64,000 nt of DNA from Vitrella brassicaformis. Its lineage: Eukaryota; Sar; Vitrellaceae. Below the pieces are notes generated by a model. That model worked only from the letters and a program-made list of their open reading frames with translations. It made no database searches and was not told where the DNA came from. The stretch is taken from assembly GCA_001179505.1 (NCBI GenBank), contig CDMY01000520.1:1-64000 (forward strand), read 5' to 3'. This document shows, in pieces, positions 12,332-25,995 of this stretch. Position 1 is the stretch's first letter, and every line of letters begins with the position of its first letter. The position numbers and the translations under genes were made by a program.

Positions 12332-15300
12332 CGAAGGGCACCCACGCTCTGGCTGCGACGAGGGACGGGCGTGCGCGATGGGACGCTCAGTCGCTGCTGT
12401 AGCGACACGGTGGACGACCGCTGGAGATGATACAGATAGGAGGGGCTGGCCTCCGACATCGCGAGGGTGGGTGTGAATTGGCCGTCTCCTGCGAAACGGC
12501 GGTCCTCAAGCGGGTGCTCGGGGTCTCGCACCATCATCCTCTGCGGCAGCTCCGGTTCCGGCTCCATGGGCATGCCCTTGTATGGGTCATCCGAGTCGTC
12601 GGACGCCAGCGACAGGTCGTCCTCGTCTGCCTGCGACTGTGTGGGGGACTCCTCCTCGTCCATGGCATCCTCCGCCACCACAGGGTCGACGTTGGACACG
12701 CGGCGACGGAGCTCGTCGAAATTCCACGGTTCCCTGCAGGGAGGCATTTCGCATGTGCATGTGTTTCGTGATCCTTCATCCTTTCGTTCTTACTGGAACA
12801 GGTGGTGTCTGAATCTCTCGCCGGACGCGTCGGGCCGTGTAGCGATGACAGCATAGACGATGAAGGCGAGCAGAGGGGCTATGAGCAGGAGAATGAAAAT
12901 GGCACCCGTCCACGTGCGATACTGCAGACATCAATCAAGCAAAGACAGAACCGATACGCCGCCCCCCGTGCGTCTCCTTTTCTGTTGTGTGTCATGCCTC
13001 GTCAAAGAGCCCTTCGGTGTGGAGCTGGCTGAATGCCGTCCACAGGTAGAGCACCAGCAGGCACGCAGCGCATAAGATAGCGTACTCGTTGTTGCTGCTG
13101 ACGAAGTACGGCCGATACGACAGCAGACACGCCAAATAGAGGCAGGTCACGGCACACGCCTGCAATCCAACCATGCAATCGACGATAGACGGATGTCTGC
13201 TGGCTGGTCTCGCTCTCACTCACCACCAGGAGCTGCCATGGCGCAGGAGTGATGACCACCGCGGCCAAGCTGACAGGCAGGCACACACAGCGACAACATC
13301 CGTGAAGTGATTGGTGTATGTTGGTTGTCGTGACTGCGTATAGGAATCTGAGGATGAGTAGCCCCGCCTCCCACCACCAGAAGCGCGGGCAGTACTTGGC
13401 ATACAGAGGTGATATACGTGACAGCATCGGCGTCTGCAGCACAACATAGCACAAAACCACACACTCAGACAAGAGGCTGCTTTGTTCCCTGGGTGCCATG
13501 TCACCTTAGTAGCAGGCCGTCTGGCGAGGACCTCGGCGAGGTCGTTATAGTTGATGGCTCCCTGCAGCCACTTGCGCACCGCCACATGCACCACCCCCTC
13601 CAGCTCATCCTCATCACCCGGGCCCCCCGCAGGCCACCCGAAGCTGGCCGTCCGACCTTTGCGGAATGCCAGCCCCGGATTGTCCCCCGCTGCACCAGTG
13701 TAGCAGCTGCGCAGCCGGTCGATCACGGCAGCAAGGCAGTTTTTGATCCAGCGCCACAGCTGCTCAGCCCGGTCCTCGACCACCTGGAGGCCCCTGAGCA
13801 CGCCCAGCATGCAGGGGGTGGAAGTGGTGAGCATCTGCTTCGACAGCGTCCTGTTCAGCCGCGGCTTCTCCTTCGGCGGGGGGGACGCCAGCTCTAGGAA
13901 GGTCTGTCGGCGGTTGTGTGCCTCGGACATGGTGGGTGTGAGGCTGTTTGACCCGCCGAGCTGCTGCTGGTGTTGCTCGAGGTGTGGGTGGCTCTCGGCC
14001 AGGTTGACGGAGAAGGTCATGCGTCTGCTCTCGAGCTCGGCAGCCACGGCTGCGGATATGGCCCACTCCTCTACAAGCTGGATGGTGTGGAGTCTGTCGC
14101 GGCGGTTGACGGGCACCTCGATCAGAGGATTTCCCACCGTCTTGCCGTGCTGCTGCTGCGCACCGCTAATGTTGGAGACCACTAACTCGGGCTTGCCCTT
14201 TTGGCGCACACTGAATGGGGCCAGCAGAGTCCGGTGAGACCACAGCTGGCACAGGAGAGAATGGAGGGAGGAGGAAGGACAAAGAGACAACGGCGACGTA
14301 CATCCGTGAGTGAGTGTTTTCTGAGGCTGTTCCCCCACCAGTGAAGAGAAGTAGACTGGGACTCCGATGACGTAAATGAGCATCATGGCGACCGCATAGC
14401 CCCACAGGTAGAAGTACTCCTGTTTGCACACCACAGACAGTCTCCATGAACGCATCAAGGGATCGGGCCCCTGTCCTCGTCTCACCTGCGATTGGCATGA
14501 GAGCGAGTAGTCTGCGAACAGGTAGGAGGCCCCGTCCTCGAAATCGCCGTCGCACCAGAAGAACCGAAGCAGTGACACAGCAACTGCCACAGCGCGTACA
14601 ACCGCCCGGTATGAGTGACTCTGTATATGTTCCCTCCGCGTGGTACGTACCGGCGAAGTAGGCGAAGTTGAAGACCGTGACGGTGATGGGTGTGACCTTG
14701 CTGATCTCCTCCAGCCACACGTGCCCCAGCCCCGTGGTCACTTCACCCATCCGCCCGCTGCGTCTCTCCCATGCGATCGACACCACACGCACCGTAGCCA
14801 TGATAACAAACAGCAGGATGATGGCCAGTGGCGTGAGGGTGATGAACAGCATCCGCGAGATGTAGTTGAAGCCCGCCAGCCCACAGCTCAGTCGGAACAC
14901 CCGCTCCCAGTCAATGTTGAAGATGGCCAGCGACGCAGCCGCCTCGGCGACCGGCAGCGCAGACGCACATTCAACTCGGGGAAGGACGCTGGACAAAACA
15001 CACAGATGGATTGAGCTAAGGGGGTATGCAGGCAGGCAATGAGGTCCCCACTTACCGGCGAGCTGTAGGAATATGATGAGGATTTGTGTCTTGGGTCTCA
15101 TGTAGCGGATGAAGTAGGCCCACATGTTGCCCTGCGTGCCGCCGTCAGCCGCCAGGGCGTCTCTGGCGCCCTGTGGTGAGACGGTCACGCGGCCCCCCTC
15201 GACTGCCTCTCGCGCGCGCGGCCTGTCTATCGTTTGGATGAGCAGGCGGCTGGCCAAGAGCAGCAGCAGCCCCACCGCCACCGCCATCATTATCTGGTCC

Positions 15301-18300
15301 AGAGTGGTCCTCCCTTCGTCACATCGCACACACATACGGGTCTGCACACACGAGCACACAGACACGATGCCCGCCACAGCGCCGTTCCCATAAACGACTT
15401 ACGAGTTTGGCGTATCCTTTCTTGCACACAGCGCATAGACGTCCCTCGTATCCCTCTGCACAGTAGACGTCAGACCACTCCTCCAGCTGCTGCAGGGCCC
15501 TTGTCGACTCGCCCATGATGTTGTGGGTCAAGGTCTTGTTAACACGGGTGGGTGGGGCGCCGCTGCAGCTCGACAGCAGCGGACACAGCCGCAGGGAATT
15601 AGACTTGGGCGTCAGGCGCCAGTAGCCGGGCCTGCATACAGGAAACAGAGCAAGGAATGTATGGCGATACTTCGCCCGTGCTCAGTCTGCCTTTTTCTTC
15701 TCCTCACGCACTTGAGTCCAACAGTGCTGATGTCCAGTGCCACACCATCGCAGTCCATGCCCTCCTGGCACTCCTGACAGTCCTCGAGGGAACTCCCACT
15801 CGACCCATCGCCGTCGTCCGAGTCCTGCATCGTGCGACATCGCTGATCCTCCAACGGAACGGGATCGAAGAAACCTGACCATCACAGCACAACACAACAC
15901 AACACATCACATCACAACACATTTCCTAAGGGTTTTTTTGGGCCTTTTGCTCGCTGGCTGGGACACTGACCGTTTTCGCACAGGCACTGGCATTTCGAGA
16001 TGGCGCCCGTCTGGAGCGTGACTCGACGCGGTGGGCAGCTAGCGCACTGGCTGACGGTTGAGGTGCGCGAGGCGATGGTGGGGTTGTACGTGTTGAGCGG
16101 GCACAGCTCGCACATGCCGGGGAGGACCTCATACAGACCCTTCTCGCAACGACAAGACTCAACTGCATGATATGTGGCACACGCAGAGATAATAAACACC
16201 AGAACACAGACAGGGCAGACATAAGATGAGAGCCAGAGTTCAGCCAGCTGACCGGATCGATGGATTCGCTCCGACTTGAGCGTGACTGTGTGTTCCGGGC
16301 AGGGTCTGCACACCTGCAATGAATGCACCGCACCACACACGCACACGCATCCGAGCAAGCACGACTCTGGCGTTCCGTTCGTACCTCCCTCCCTCCCTCC
16401 CTCCCTCCCTCACCTCAGTGGCGTATGGGTGATCGGTGTCGAGTGACGAGTATGTGTTGTCGCCGCACGGCTGACACTCCGTCCCGGTCCCGAAGTACCC
16501 CGGCTTGCAGCGGCAGAGGGCCGTCTCGTTGAGCGACGGGTCAGACGTCACCTTGTCGCACAGAGTCGTGCACTCGTACGTCGCATCGGGCGACACTGGC
16601 GTGAATCCATCAGGGTTGGCAAACACCACCGACTCCGCCCCTTCCGGCCCGCTCGACTCGCGCTTTTCACTCACACTCCTGCAGCTCAGCAGCCGGCCCT
16701 CCTCGTCATCATCCGACGCGATCATACGGTGCACGGGCCCGCGGAGCGATGGGTTGTCCGACAGGTCGAAGCCCGGCCGGTGTAGCCAGTACGTGGCCGG
16801 CACCAGCTCCGACAGATTATTGCCGCGAAGATTCCACCCGATGAAGTTGGGCAGTTCGGCGGCTTCCGCGAGCACCAAGGGGTCCAGACGCACCGACGTG
16901 ATGGCGTTGAAGGACAGGTCGAGTCGCTGCAGACTGCGAAAGCCGAACGAGACGGCGCTCTCGGCGAGGGTCTCGGCATCCTGCCGCCGCTCGAAGTCCG
17001 AGTAGCCGTCGGTCGGTGTGTTGCTGAACGTGAGAGCCGCTTCCGTTATCGAGCCGTGGAGGCCGCACGAGGACGCGCGGACGACCTGGAGGAAGTCAAG
17101 CGAGTTGAGAGGGGTCAGCAGCTTGGTGACGTCACAGTTGATTGGATTGTTCGACACGTCGAGCTCGGCCATCTCGGGCCACTCTATCAGGACAGAGAAG
17201 GACTCTTCCTGCCGCAGCAGAACGTCGAGGGTGGGGGTGCCCATAGCGTAATCATCCCGCTCCTCAAGAGCGCCATCCGTGTCGTTGTCGGGTGCAGGGG
17301 CCTTTCTGTCCTCTGGCGGCTGCCATTCGGTGAGCTGGTTGTTGGACAGGTAGAGTTCCCGAAGTGATGATGAATTCCACCAGCCCGCAGGGATGCCACC
17401 CGTCAGCTGCGCGAAAGACACGACAGAGACAATCCAGGGAAGGATCGACTTGCACGCAGTGGTCCCATTCCCTCCCCCCACCTTGTTGCCACTGAAGTCG
17501 GCCACCCGCAGCACGCAGCATGGCGGCGACTTGGGCAGCTGGGTGATCTTGTTGTCAGAGAGGTAGAGCTGCTCGAGGTTGGGGAGGGCCTCCCACTCAT
17601 CGGGAATGGCTCCCTCGAAGTTGTTGTTGCGCAGGTCGAGCTGAATGAGGTCTGTGAGGTTGGCAATGCTGGCGGGCAGCTGGCTGGAGAAGTTGTTGCC
17701 GTCGATCAACAGGTCCAGCAGAATGGGCAAGTTGCCGATGGACTCGGGGAGGGGGCCGTAGAATTTGTTATTGGAGAGGTCTAGATAGTCAAACTCGGGC
17801 AACACAGGGATGTCCTCGGGTAATCGACCTTGTGGATACACGGATAGGCGGACAGGTCAATAAGCACACATACAAATGTACAAATCTGTCCATCTCCCCA
17901 CCTGTCATCTGATTGTTCCCAACGGCGATGTCCCACATTCTTGTGAGACGCCAAATTGAGTCCGGTAAGGTCCCTATACACAAAGCAATAGGATGGACCC
18001 TAGCAGCCCCTGAGCGGCTGGCTGCTTGGTTGCGCTTCGTTTGCGCACCTGTGATGTGTCGGTTGCCCGTTATGTCGAGTCGGACGAGGTTGTCGCCGAG
18101 GGTTGTGTTGGTAATGATGTCGGGGAAGTCGCCCGACAGCTGGTTGCTGTACACCCACAGAACCTTCATGGGCACTTCGCGGAGCGTCATCGGGATGGAA
18201 CCTGAAGAACAACACACAACGACAAAGATACTCGCCACACGCGTCGATTGTATGTAAGAAGGAATGTCTCCACGCACCTTCAAGCCTGTTGCCGTCCAGC

Positions 18301-19526
18301 ATGAGCTCATTAAGGACGGAGAGATTTCCCAGTGACGGAGGGATCTGGCCGCCGACTCGATTGCCTCTCAGATCGAGCTTGCGCAACTCCCTCAGATTGC
18401 CCAGGCGGGGGGGCATCTCACCTGCCATCAGCGAGACTTATGTGAGCATGCACACGAGTCTGCTCGTGGGTGTCTTCATCTGTACCTGTGATGTTGGCTC
18501 CCCTTATATCCAGTACCCTCAGCTGCTTCAGATCGTCAATGTGCTCAGGAATGCGACCTACAGGCACGCACAAACATATGTAGGCAGTCGGATGTCCCCA
18601 CTCGTTTTTATCACTGTCTCGACCTTTGGCTGATGCGGGTAGATTCTCGAACCGAATGGCCAGGACGGTCAGGCTCCGATACCGCAGGACACAGTCGCCC
18701 ACTTCGACATCGGGAGGCGTCTTCATCGCACGCACGTCCACTATTATCATACCGACGTTGCCAGGCTCGCCCACTTCACCATCCGGCCTTTCCGCTGCCG
18801 CACACTCCTGTCCGAACAGCGGCGCCAAGGTGCCTGAAAAGTGCCAGTCGACGGTGAAAAGCACTCGCATGTGCCGCAGCTGGGATATCTTCTCGTGCGG
18901 GAAGGGCACCGGGTCCTCGAGCACTTTCACGTCCTCATATTGGTCGGTCCACACGAGGGCATATCCCTCCGTGTGGCTGGCGGTGCTGTTGGAGAGATAG
19001 GGTGAGGTGGGGAAGTCGGCCTGCGAGGCGTTGAAGCAAGCCACGTACGGGAGCTTGCACACGCTGAGGTTGTCGGATGCGATGCGCTCGACGAGCGGCT
19101 GGTCGTCGGGGTGGAGAGTGGAGATCAGACTGAGAAGCACCGGCCGGTCCTCCTCGCATGCCTTGCACTCGAACAGAACTGTCCAGTTATCGCCCGACAC
19201 GGCGTAGTCCCAGGGCAAATAATTGTCGAGTAACCAGTGGGTGCGGACTATGTTGAGCCGCGCCTCTTCAGGTGAAGATGCCTCCGGAACCTCGTCATCG
19301 GCGTCGTCCTGCCTGAGCCGCCGGCTCCTCCCAGCCGCTCTCCGCCTGTGTGTGCGATGGCGATGCCGACGAGACAAGCAGACTGAAAAGACACAAGGGC
19401 AGCAGTCACATGCAAAGCAAAAGAGGTGAAAGATGCGTGTGAAACACTGTCATGCGTCTGCTCATCTGACTCACCCGCAAGATGACAAGCAAACACGACC
19501 AGGATGAAGATGCTTCCCAGTCTCAT
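12028..19526 (-). CDS. Gene C: giant LRR / cysteine-rich / multi-pass membrane receptor
   Basis: About 20 exons join to roughly 2,020 residues. Exon 1 (19475-19526) encodes the signal peptide MRLGSIFILVVFACHLAG. An acidic and Arg-rich linker follows, then an ectodomain (exon 18624-19382) and a leucine-rich repeat array of plant type across 16414-18557, with units such as IPPSLGNLSVLNELMLDGN and LPESIGNLPILLDLLIDGN. Then come cysteine-rich modules of the GCC2/GCC3 (ephrin-receptor-like) kind, for example CRCKPGYFGTGTECQPCGDN and CELCPLNTYNP (15403-16414). After these lie at least eight hydrophobic segments between 15341 and 12794, then an acidic, Ser-rich cytoplasmic tail ending SEGYQEGP. Most ectodomain introns are phase 1, one per LRR group. 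The intron after 12998 may use a GC donor. The role is probably a cell-surface receptor or channel-like sensor; the ligand is unknown. Gene M has the same plan. Confidence 0.8.
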
Positions 19527-19645
19527 CTTTGCTTCATCAAGCTGGTCTCGGCGGTCACTCTTTGACAGCGTTTGCTCCTTCTCCCCTTTTGTCTGAGCTC
19601 GCGATCGATTGCGAGCTTTCAAAAGGGAAGGAGGGGAGAGGAGAG
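19527..19645. promoter_or_regulatory. Divergent promoter region C/D
   Basis: Only 119 bases separate the start codons of genes C and D. AGCTCGC (19596-19602) and GCGAGCTTTC (19611-19620) form an inverted pair around GATCGATT. The same core occurs in other divergent spacers here. A pyrimidine-rich stretch (TCCTTCTCCCCTTTT) lies on the C side. Confidence 0.55.
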
Positions 19646-21710
19646 ATGTCAGGACGGTTGCTGGAGCACATCAAACTCGTAGGCACCGAGAAAAAACGAT
19701 TCTGACAGGCCACTGACTGCTTCACATCTCAATCTCCCTTATCTCCCGATTCAAATTGCTCCCTTTTCTGCAGGCACTTCCTCGGATAGTCACTCATGAA
19801 AACTACAAGTCCATCACACCACGCCAGGTGCGGCGGCTGCTCGAACAGCACTTCGCTATGGCGGAAAACGAACTCGACACCCACAAATACGTAAGCGCAG
19901 ATGGATGCATTGAAAGGCCTGTCCTTCACGGCGTTCTTTCCATTGGTTGGCTGCGCAGGAGATCAATGACATTCTGTTCGACCATGCCACCCAGCTGACG
20001 ACGTCGGCGGGTGCGCAAGGGGCGGCTCCTGCGCGTCCCGCTCGTAGCGAGTCTGCCCGTGCTGCAGCAGCGCCGGTCGAGACCGTAGTGATTGAAGATG
20101 AACCAGCGGCGGGAGGCGCATCTGAGGTCCAATCGTCTTCATTCGGCGATTTGCCGACAGAGGTACGACACGTGGGCACTGATAGGTACGTGAGGAATGG
20201 ACCCTCCTCTGTTGTTTTGGATTTGCAGTTGTTGTTCCTGATAGCGCCCTTCTTGTATCTGCATGAGTTGCTGAGGTTCCTGAGGGTAGACAGAACATGC
20301 GCTGGGCTGGCAGGTCAGGTAGAGCATGTCAGATCGGATCACTTCCTGGTCCGCACCCGTGTGTGCGTTGCAGGCGACGAGGGCATGTGGAAGGAGGTGT
20401 ACGACCTGCTGCCCAAGCCGAAGGAGAGGGGGGCGGACAACAACGCAGCCAAGAAGAAGCCGGACCACGACGCTCACGACAAGAAACCACACGCCAGGAA
20501 GAGAATGAAACACCAGGGTGAGAGAAAGAGAGGAAGCAACAAGATTGCCCACTGACCGACCATGCCCATCCTGTCTTTTCCTTCTTCATTCCATCTCAGC
20601 GTTGCCGGTCGAGCTGCGGCCCCGGCCTGCGGTGAAGGCGAGGCGTGCACACGAAGCGGCGGTAGCAGCATCGCAGGACGGCGTGTCGTGGCGGGACAGG
20701 TGCAGGGAGTACGTCAGGGAGCGGTGCTATGACTGCGGGCGGACGACGGAGAAGCCCATCAACGGCGGCATCAAGCTCATGATGTGTAGACTGTGCAACA
20801 TGAGCTACGAGACGTACGCCAGGGCCGCACAGGGGGGCGATTGAAGGTGTTTTAGTGAGTGAGCGCATGGCTGTTGTGGTCTCTATTTGCGTGTCAGGCA
20901 TCGTCGCGACCGTCAGAAGTTCATATCGCCGACACACGTTGACCTCTACTTCGGCATCAAAAAGCAGACACTAAAAGACAGTAAGCGACACCACACAGCC
21001 GCGCAGTCTGCAGAGCACATTCGGGTGAAATGTATCTGTGTGCTTCTCTGTGTGTGCGTGCACGTGTGTGCGTCAGGGTCGTTGGTGTATGGGTACACGG
21101 ACAATCCCATTAGCCCCTCCTTCATGACCATGAACCTCTGTATGTTAGCCACCAGCTTACCCACCCGCACACTCACCTATCCGTCTGACACACAGGATCC
21201 ATCTCTATCATTCAGATTTCCTGAATGACATCCAGAATCTCGCCAAGAAGCTCAAGCGCGGTGAGACAGACAGACAGACAGACGGACATGTACTCAGGCA
21301 GCCAGCCGTTCAGCCACGATATCAAGGTGTGTTGGTTTGTATGCGCAGAGCACGCCGAGGCCGAGAGGGCGAGGGAGCGGGAGCGTCGCATAGAGGAGAG
21401 GAGGAAGCGGCGGGAGCCCATCGACATCTCCGACCAGGACAAGGACGAGGCAAAGCACCCCAACAACAGCAACAAGGACAAAGGCAAGAAGCGGGTGCTG
21501 CCAAAGTCCTTCGCACAGCCCAAGAGGGCGCGCAAGGCGGCCAAGAAATCCCCACACACCGACGAGCGTGAGGACGAGCAGGAGGCAGCTGAACCAGCAG
21601 GACCATCAGCAGCACCAGCACCAGAAGCCGGGCCCAAAAGGAGGGCGCGTCGTGTGGGTGGCGGGCGTGTGCACGGCGTCAACGACTTGTCGGCTTTGCG
21701 CGCATCCTAG
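19646..21710 (+). CDS. Gene D: F-box protein with DEK-C-like and XPA-like zinc-finger segments
   Basis: Ten exons (19646-19678, 19774-19890, 19959-20162, 20229-20313, 20374-20517, 20600-20813, 20898-20980, 21077-21139, 21216-21260, 21349-21710) give 449 residues, all in phase. Residues 1-65 resemble a DEK C-terminal helical domain (ITPRQVRRLLEQHF then EINDILFDHA). Residues about 115-165 form an F-box: DLPTELLFLIAPFLYLHELL, then RVDRTCAGLA and MWKEVYDLL. A C4 zinc finger follows, CYDCG then 15 residues then CRLCN, with the spacing of XPA. After it come FISPTHVDLYFGIKKQTLKD and SLVYGYTDNP, which recall the DNA-binding part of XPA. The end is highly charged (RARERERRIEERRKRRE) with nuclear-localisation-like KKSP/KRRARR clusters. 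It is probably an SCF ubiquitin-ligase subunit acting in the nucleus. The acceptor of exon 9 is the least certain junction. Confidence 0.72.
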
Positions 21711-24094
21711 AATGTACAGCTGGTGAGTGAGTAGTGCGGGAGGGAGGGAGGAAGACAGGCCAGTTAGGGAGTCCCTCCAGTGTCAGAGGCATTGGCCGTG
21801 TGCTGAGGCTGATGCTCTTGGAATGGAGGGGAGACAGCATAAGGCGGGGTAGCTGGGAGTGCCTGACCCAATGACTCTGTCACTAGTGACGGCAACACCT
21901 TATCGGCTCCGGCACAATCCATGCATCGGTGTACGCCAGCCGGTGTGTGCATCCTGTCTCACTTCTCCCACTGCTCTCTCTGTCTGTGTATGCTGTCTGC
22001 CTCAGGTTTCTCGTCGCCCGGCTGCGTTGCATGTCCGCGGGAGTGAGGGAGGGAGGGGGGGAGAATGGATGTGTCCGCCGGCTAGTTTGTCGATTCGAGG
22101 AGCATCCTTTTCCCGATGCCCAAGTGTATACGTGGGCAACATGGATAGATGCTCGAGTGTGAATGCTGTGTGTATGCGATGTGCGAAGGTGGACGCCGAA
22201 TGTGGACGCAAGAGTGTGCTCGAAAGAGAGTACTGTACAAAAAACACGGCGGACGATGCATCACCACACACCACAAATCAGGTCGGTCCGACACGTCACA
22301 CCACACCACACCACACCACACGACACACGTCCATCCATCCGTCCATCCGCGTCACCACCTGTGTGTAGCGGCTGTCGTCCATGTGTGCGATGGGTGCACT
22401 GCACCCCGCCCACATACACAGCCAGGCTTGTTGGATAAAGGGCACATTCATTATGATGGAACGCATCACAGCAGCCATAAATACGCAGCCACAGCAAGCA
22501 CCGAACACAGAGAGATGCACACACACACACTCACACCACTCAGGAACACACACACATCCATGCAGCACACGAAAATCAACACCGAGAGAAGGCAGACCAT
22601 TGGGCAGGCAGGCAGGAGAGTGATGAAAAAAGCGACGCTTCCACACAGACGGACAGAGAGGCCGACAGGCAGGCAGGTTGTGTGTGTGGAGAGCGCGCAC
22701 GTCAGAGTGTACCATGCCACATGCACACCACCATATCAATCATGCACTCATGCACACACACGTCCTTCAGAAAAAGGCATCCACTCACGCAACGCACGAC
22801 ACACACCAATGGTGTTCCCTCTCTGTCTCTTGCCGTCGGTGGGAAGGGGCCCATGCACTGCACTGACGGCAACAAAACGACTCACTCCGCCCACCGTTAT
22901 CAATCGACAACAAGGCAGGGCTGACTTCGTTCCTTTCTCCTTCTACGCCGAGTGTGATGTGTTCCCCAACCTGCCACCAATGTTGCGAGGCGATGTCAGG
23001 CGCCATGCACCACAGATGGCAATGGGCAGCATGAGAGAAGGCACACCACAGACAGAATGACCAACGTCACACCACGCCCAGCCAGTCGGTCGATCAACCA
23101 ATCAATCAATCGCTCACTTCATTCCCTGACTGCATCCGTTCGTCCCTCCACCCATCCCATTCTCCATCCGTCGATCCCGCCCTCCCGGCCCATAAATATG
23201 GCGCACACACAAAAGCACACGCAGGCAGTCATGATGCACACAGAAAGACAGACAGACAGAGAGATGAAGGCATGCAGGCGAGTGTAGTGCGTGAGAGAGA
23301 GAGCAGCTACGTCGACTGAGTGAGTGAGTGAGTGATGACTGCCCCCCGACAGACCCACCGACCGACCGATTGACCGACCAACCAAACTAGGCCGCCTCAG
23401 CTTTGTGTGCGAACAGGTGGACGCAGACAGACTGACAGACAGACAGACAGACCAACAGCCAGACAAGTACAAGTACGAACGATTGCGCCCCGCCGTGCCA
23501 CGCATTGACGCATGGAAAAACAGGCAGGCACACCACACGCAGGTCATGGATGTATGCAGAGAGAAGCAGACAGTGAGACAGACAGGCAGACAGGGAAGTA
23601 AGAAAGTAAAACGACAAGACACGCGCTCAGGTACGGCTGGTGCACTTGTGCGTGTGTCCGTGCCGACCGTATGCAGCACAGCACAGCACGGCACACGCAG
23701 AACCGCCTGGGTGAGTGCACTGCACACGATGTGTGTGGGGGAGAGGGGGTGGGTGGGGTATGAGGGTATGAAGGGATGGACAAACAGACAGGATGGTACA
23801 CTACGCTACGCTACCTACGCTACGACGGCCTTAGACAACACCGTACAACCGACACAATCTGCCTGCCTGCCTGTACACACCCCTCTCCATCCCTCCCACC
23901 ACCCACTTACGCACTGCTCAGCACACACACGGATACGATGCTGTCTGTCTGCCTGTCTATGGGTCTCTAGACGTTCGTCCGACGAATGAATCTGGCAAAA
24001 ACCGCTTCTACCTACGAGAAGAGCACACACGCCCCCTCCCCTCTCCACGCGCACACCAACCAGACACACGCCAAACAGTGAGTGGGTCAGTGGG
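21711..24094. other. Repeat-rich convergent spacer D/E
   Basis: This is 2.4 kb between the 3' ends of genes D and E. It holds CACCA pentamers (about 22299-22325), ATCC runs, CAGA/CAGG tetramers (22590-22680, 23570-23600), CA tracts and CTACG repeats near 23800-23820. No frame has both a plausible composition and splice support. I see no gene or RNA. Confidence 0.65.
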
Positions 24095-25995
24095 TCAGTT
24101 GGGTGCCGACACGGGTCGTGGCTCCTCCTCCCTCCGTCTGAAGACGGGCGTGTCCTCCCACCCCTCTGCGTTGCCGTCCCTGTCGAAGCCCAGCTTGGAG
24201 AGGCGCTCCTTGTGTGGCTCCCATGTGGTGGCGACGGACAGCTCCTTGAGCATCGGCAGCCGCCTGGCCTCCATCCTCGCCAGCAGGTGCTGCAGCGACC
24301 GCTGCCCGCCCCCGGCCGAGTAGTCGAGCAGCCGCAGCTCCACCAGGTTGGGCAGCGTCGGCTCCAGCACACGCAGGAGGTCAATCGAGAAGCTCGACTC
24401 CCTCTCGCGCGCCGTGCTGCTGCTGCTGCCCGTGGTGGTGGCGGTGGTGTGTGTGTCGTCTTGCTGCATGGGGTCGTCTTGGTCGTTGTCTCCCTCGCCA
24501 CCGTCGTGGTCGTCGTCCTCGGCGTCGACGAGGACGATGAGTCGTCGGAGATGTCTGAGGCGCATGAGCCACTCCTTCCATGTCTCGGGGAGGTGGCGCA
24601 TCTTGGGCAGCGGACGCACACCCAGATACATCAGGTTGTCGCACTTGAACCCGCGGCGGAAATCTACCTTCCACCTGCACACACACACACACACACACAC
24701 AGACAGACAGCATGTTGATGGCGGTATGCATGACGCTTCCATGGCGCCCGCCTGCTCACCAGTCGTCGCAGGCGCGCAGGTAGATGAGGTTGTTGAAGTC
24801 AACTCCTGGGAACATTGCTGAGATGCCTGCACCATCAACACAACAGGAGATTCAAATGTCATCAATCCAATCAATCCAGCTAGACTGACTGACTGACTTA
24901 CTCACCGAGGAAGCCCGCCGACAGGTCGATAAACTGCAGGGAGCGGTGGTTGGACGAAAACACCTGAATCAATGAACCAACACACACCCACACACCAGAC
25001 TCTCCATCTCTCTCCGTGTGTGCCCGTGTGTGGTGTGTCCCTACCTCCTCGAGTTCCTCGGCCAGGTATGGCACTGACGAGTTGAGTTCGAGGATGTTGA
25101 GCATCTGGAAGCGACGCAGTAGCACGGGGATGTGGTTCTCGGCCAGCTGGTCGATCCGGCCCTCAGGCGTCAGGATCAACCGACGCACCCAACGCGCTCT
25201 TAACAGACACACACATTCCCAAACACACAGATTCCCAAAGCGTCCATCACTCGCCAGCTGCCGCGCCAATGGCCGTGTGCGTGCCTTACCTCCTGTGCAG
25301 CAGGTTTCTGAGTCGTTCAGTGGGGTATCCCAGGAGCTTGTTGAGCCCGTCCTTGGTGGTGAGTTCGATGGAGAAGCACGAGCCGGGCTGCCGCGATGCC
25401 AGTTGGAAGAACCGGCAGGCCGTCGACGCCGCCAGCATGTTCTCGAACTTGCAGAACGACAGGATGTTGACGACCATCTCGCGAAGCAGACCCGGCGGCT
25501 GCTCCGTGATGCCCAGCACCGCCAGCAGCGCCGCGCCCTCCTTGCCCGTCAGCAGGTCGACGGACGTCGCCTCCTCGCTCGCCGGAAAGCAGCTCGAGGC
25601 CGGCTTGGCCTGTCCGTCGCCCTCCCTCGGACTGATGTCCATTTCGGTCGCCTCGCTTGTCGGGGAAGGGGAGGAGGACGAGATGCTGGTGACACTGGAG
25701 GTCTGTCGTGACGACGTCCCCTTGCGGGAGAGATCCACGATCTCGGAGGGGTCAGCATCTCCGCCGCGGATGAGGGACCTGACGCACACACGACACGCAG
25801 ATATATGAACACACAGATACTCTCACCCCATGCGTGCGCATGGTGCGGCGGTGAGGCGTACCCCAGGCCTTTGAGTAGCAGTCTGCGGAGCTGTGGCTGG
25901 CGCATACACTCCTCCAAGATCTGGTCACCCGAGAGGTCAAGTTCCCGGAAGGCCGACAAGTGGATGGGGTACGTTGACGCGCCCGACCGGTGCAT
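24095..25995 (-). CDS. Gene E: F-box protein with degenerate leucine-rich segments
   Basis: Six exons (25862-25995, 25290-25778, 25045-25198, 24906-24963, 24760-24826, 24095-24674) give 493 residues. The N-terminus has an LRR-like strand-turn motif (FRELDLSGDQILEECMRQPQ, then LRRLLLKGLG). A Ser/Asp-rich linker follows, then an F-box near residues 140-190: PPGLLREMVVNILSFCKFEN and STACRFFQLA. Further LRR-like pieces follow: LILTPEGRI, MLNILELNSS, SLQFIDLSAGFLG, LIYLRACDDW, NLVELRLLDYS and MLKELSVATTW. The layout, F-box followed by irregular LRRs, suggests a substrate adaptor of an SCF ubiquitin ligase; the target is unknown. The start ATG has no upstream in-frame alternative that looks coding. 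It is divergently paired with gene F. Confidence 0.7.
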
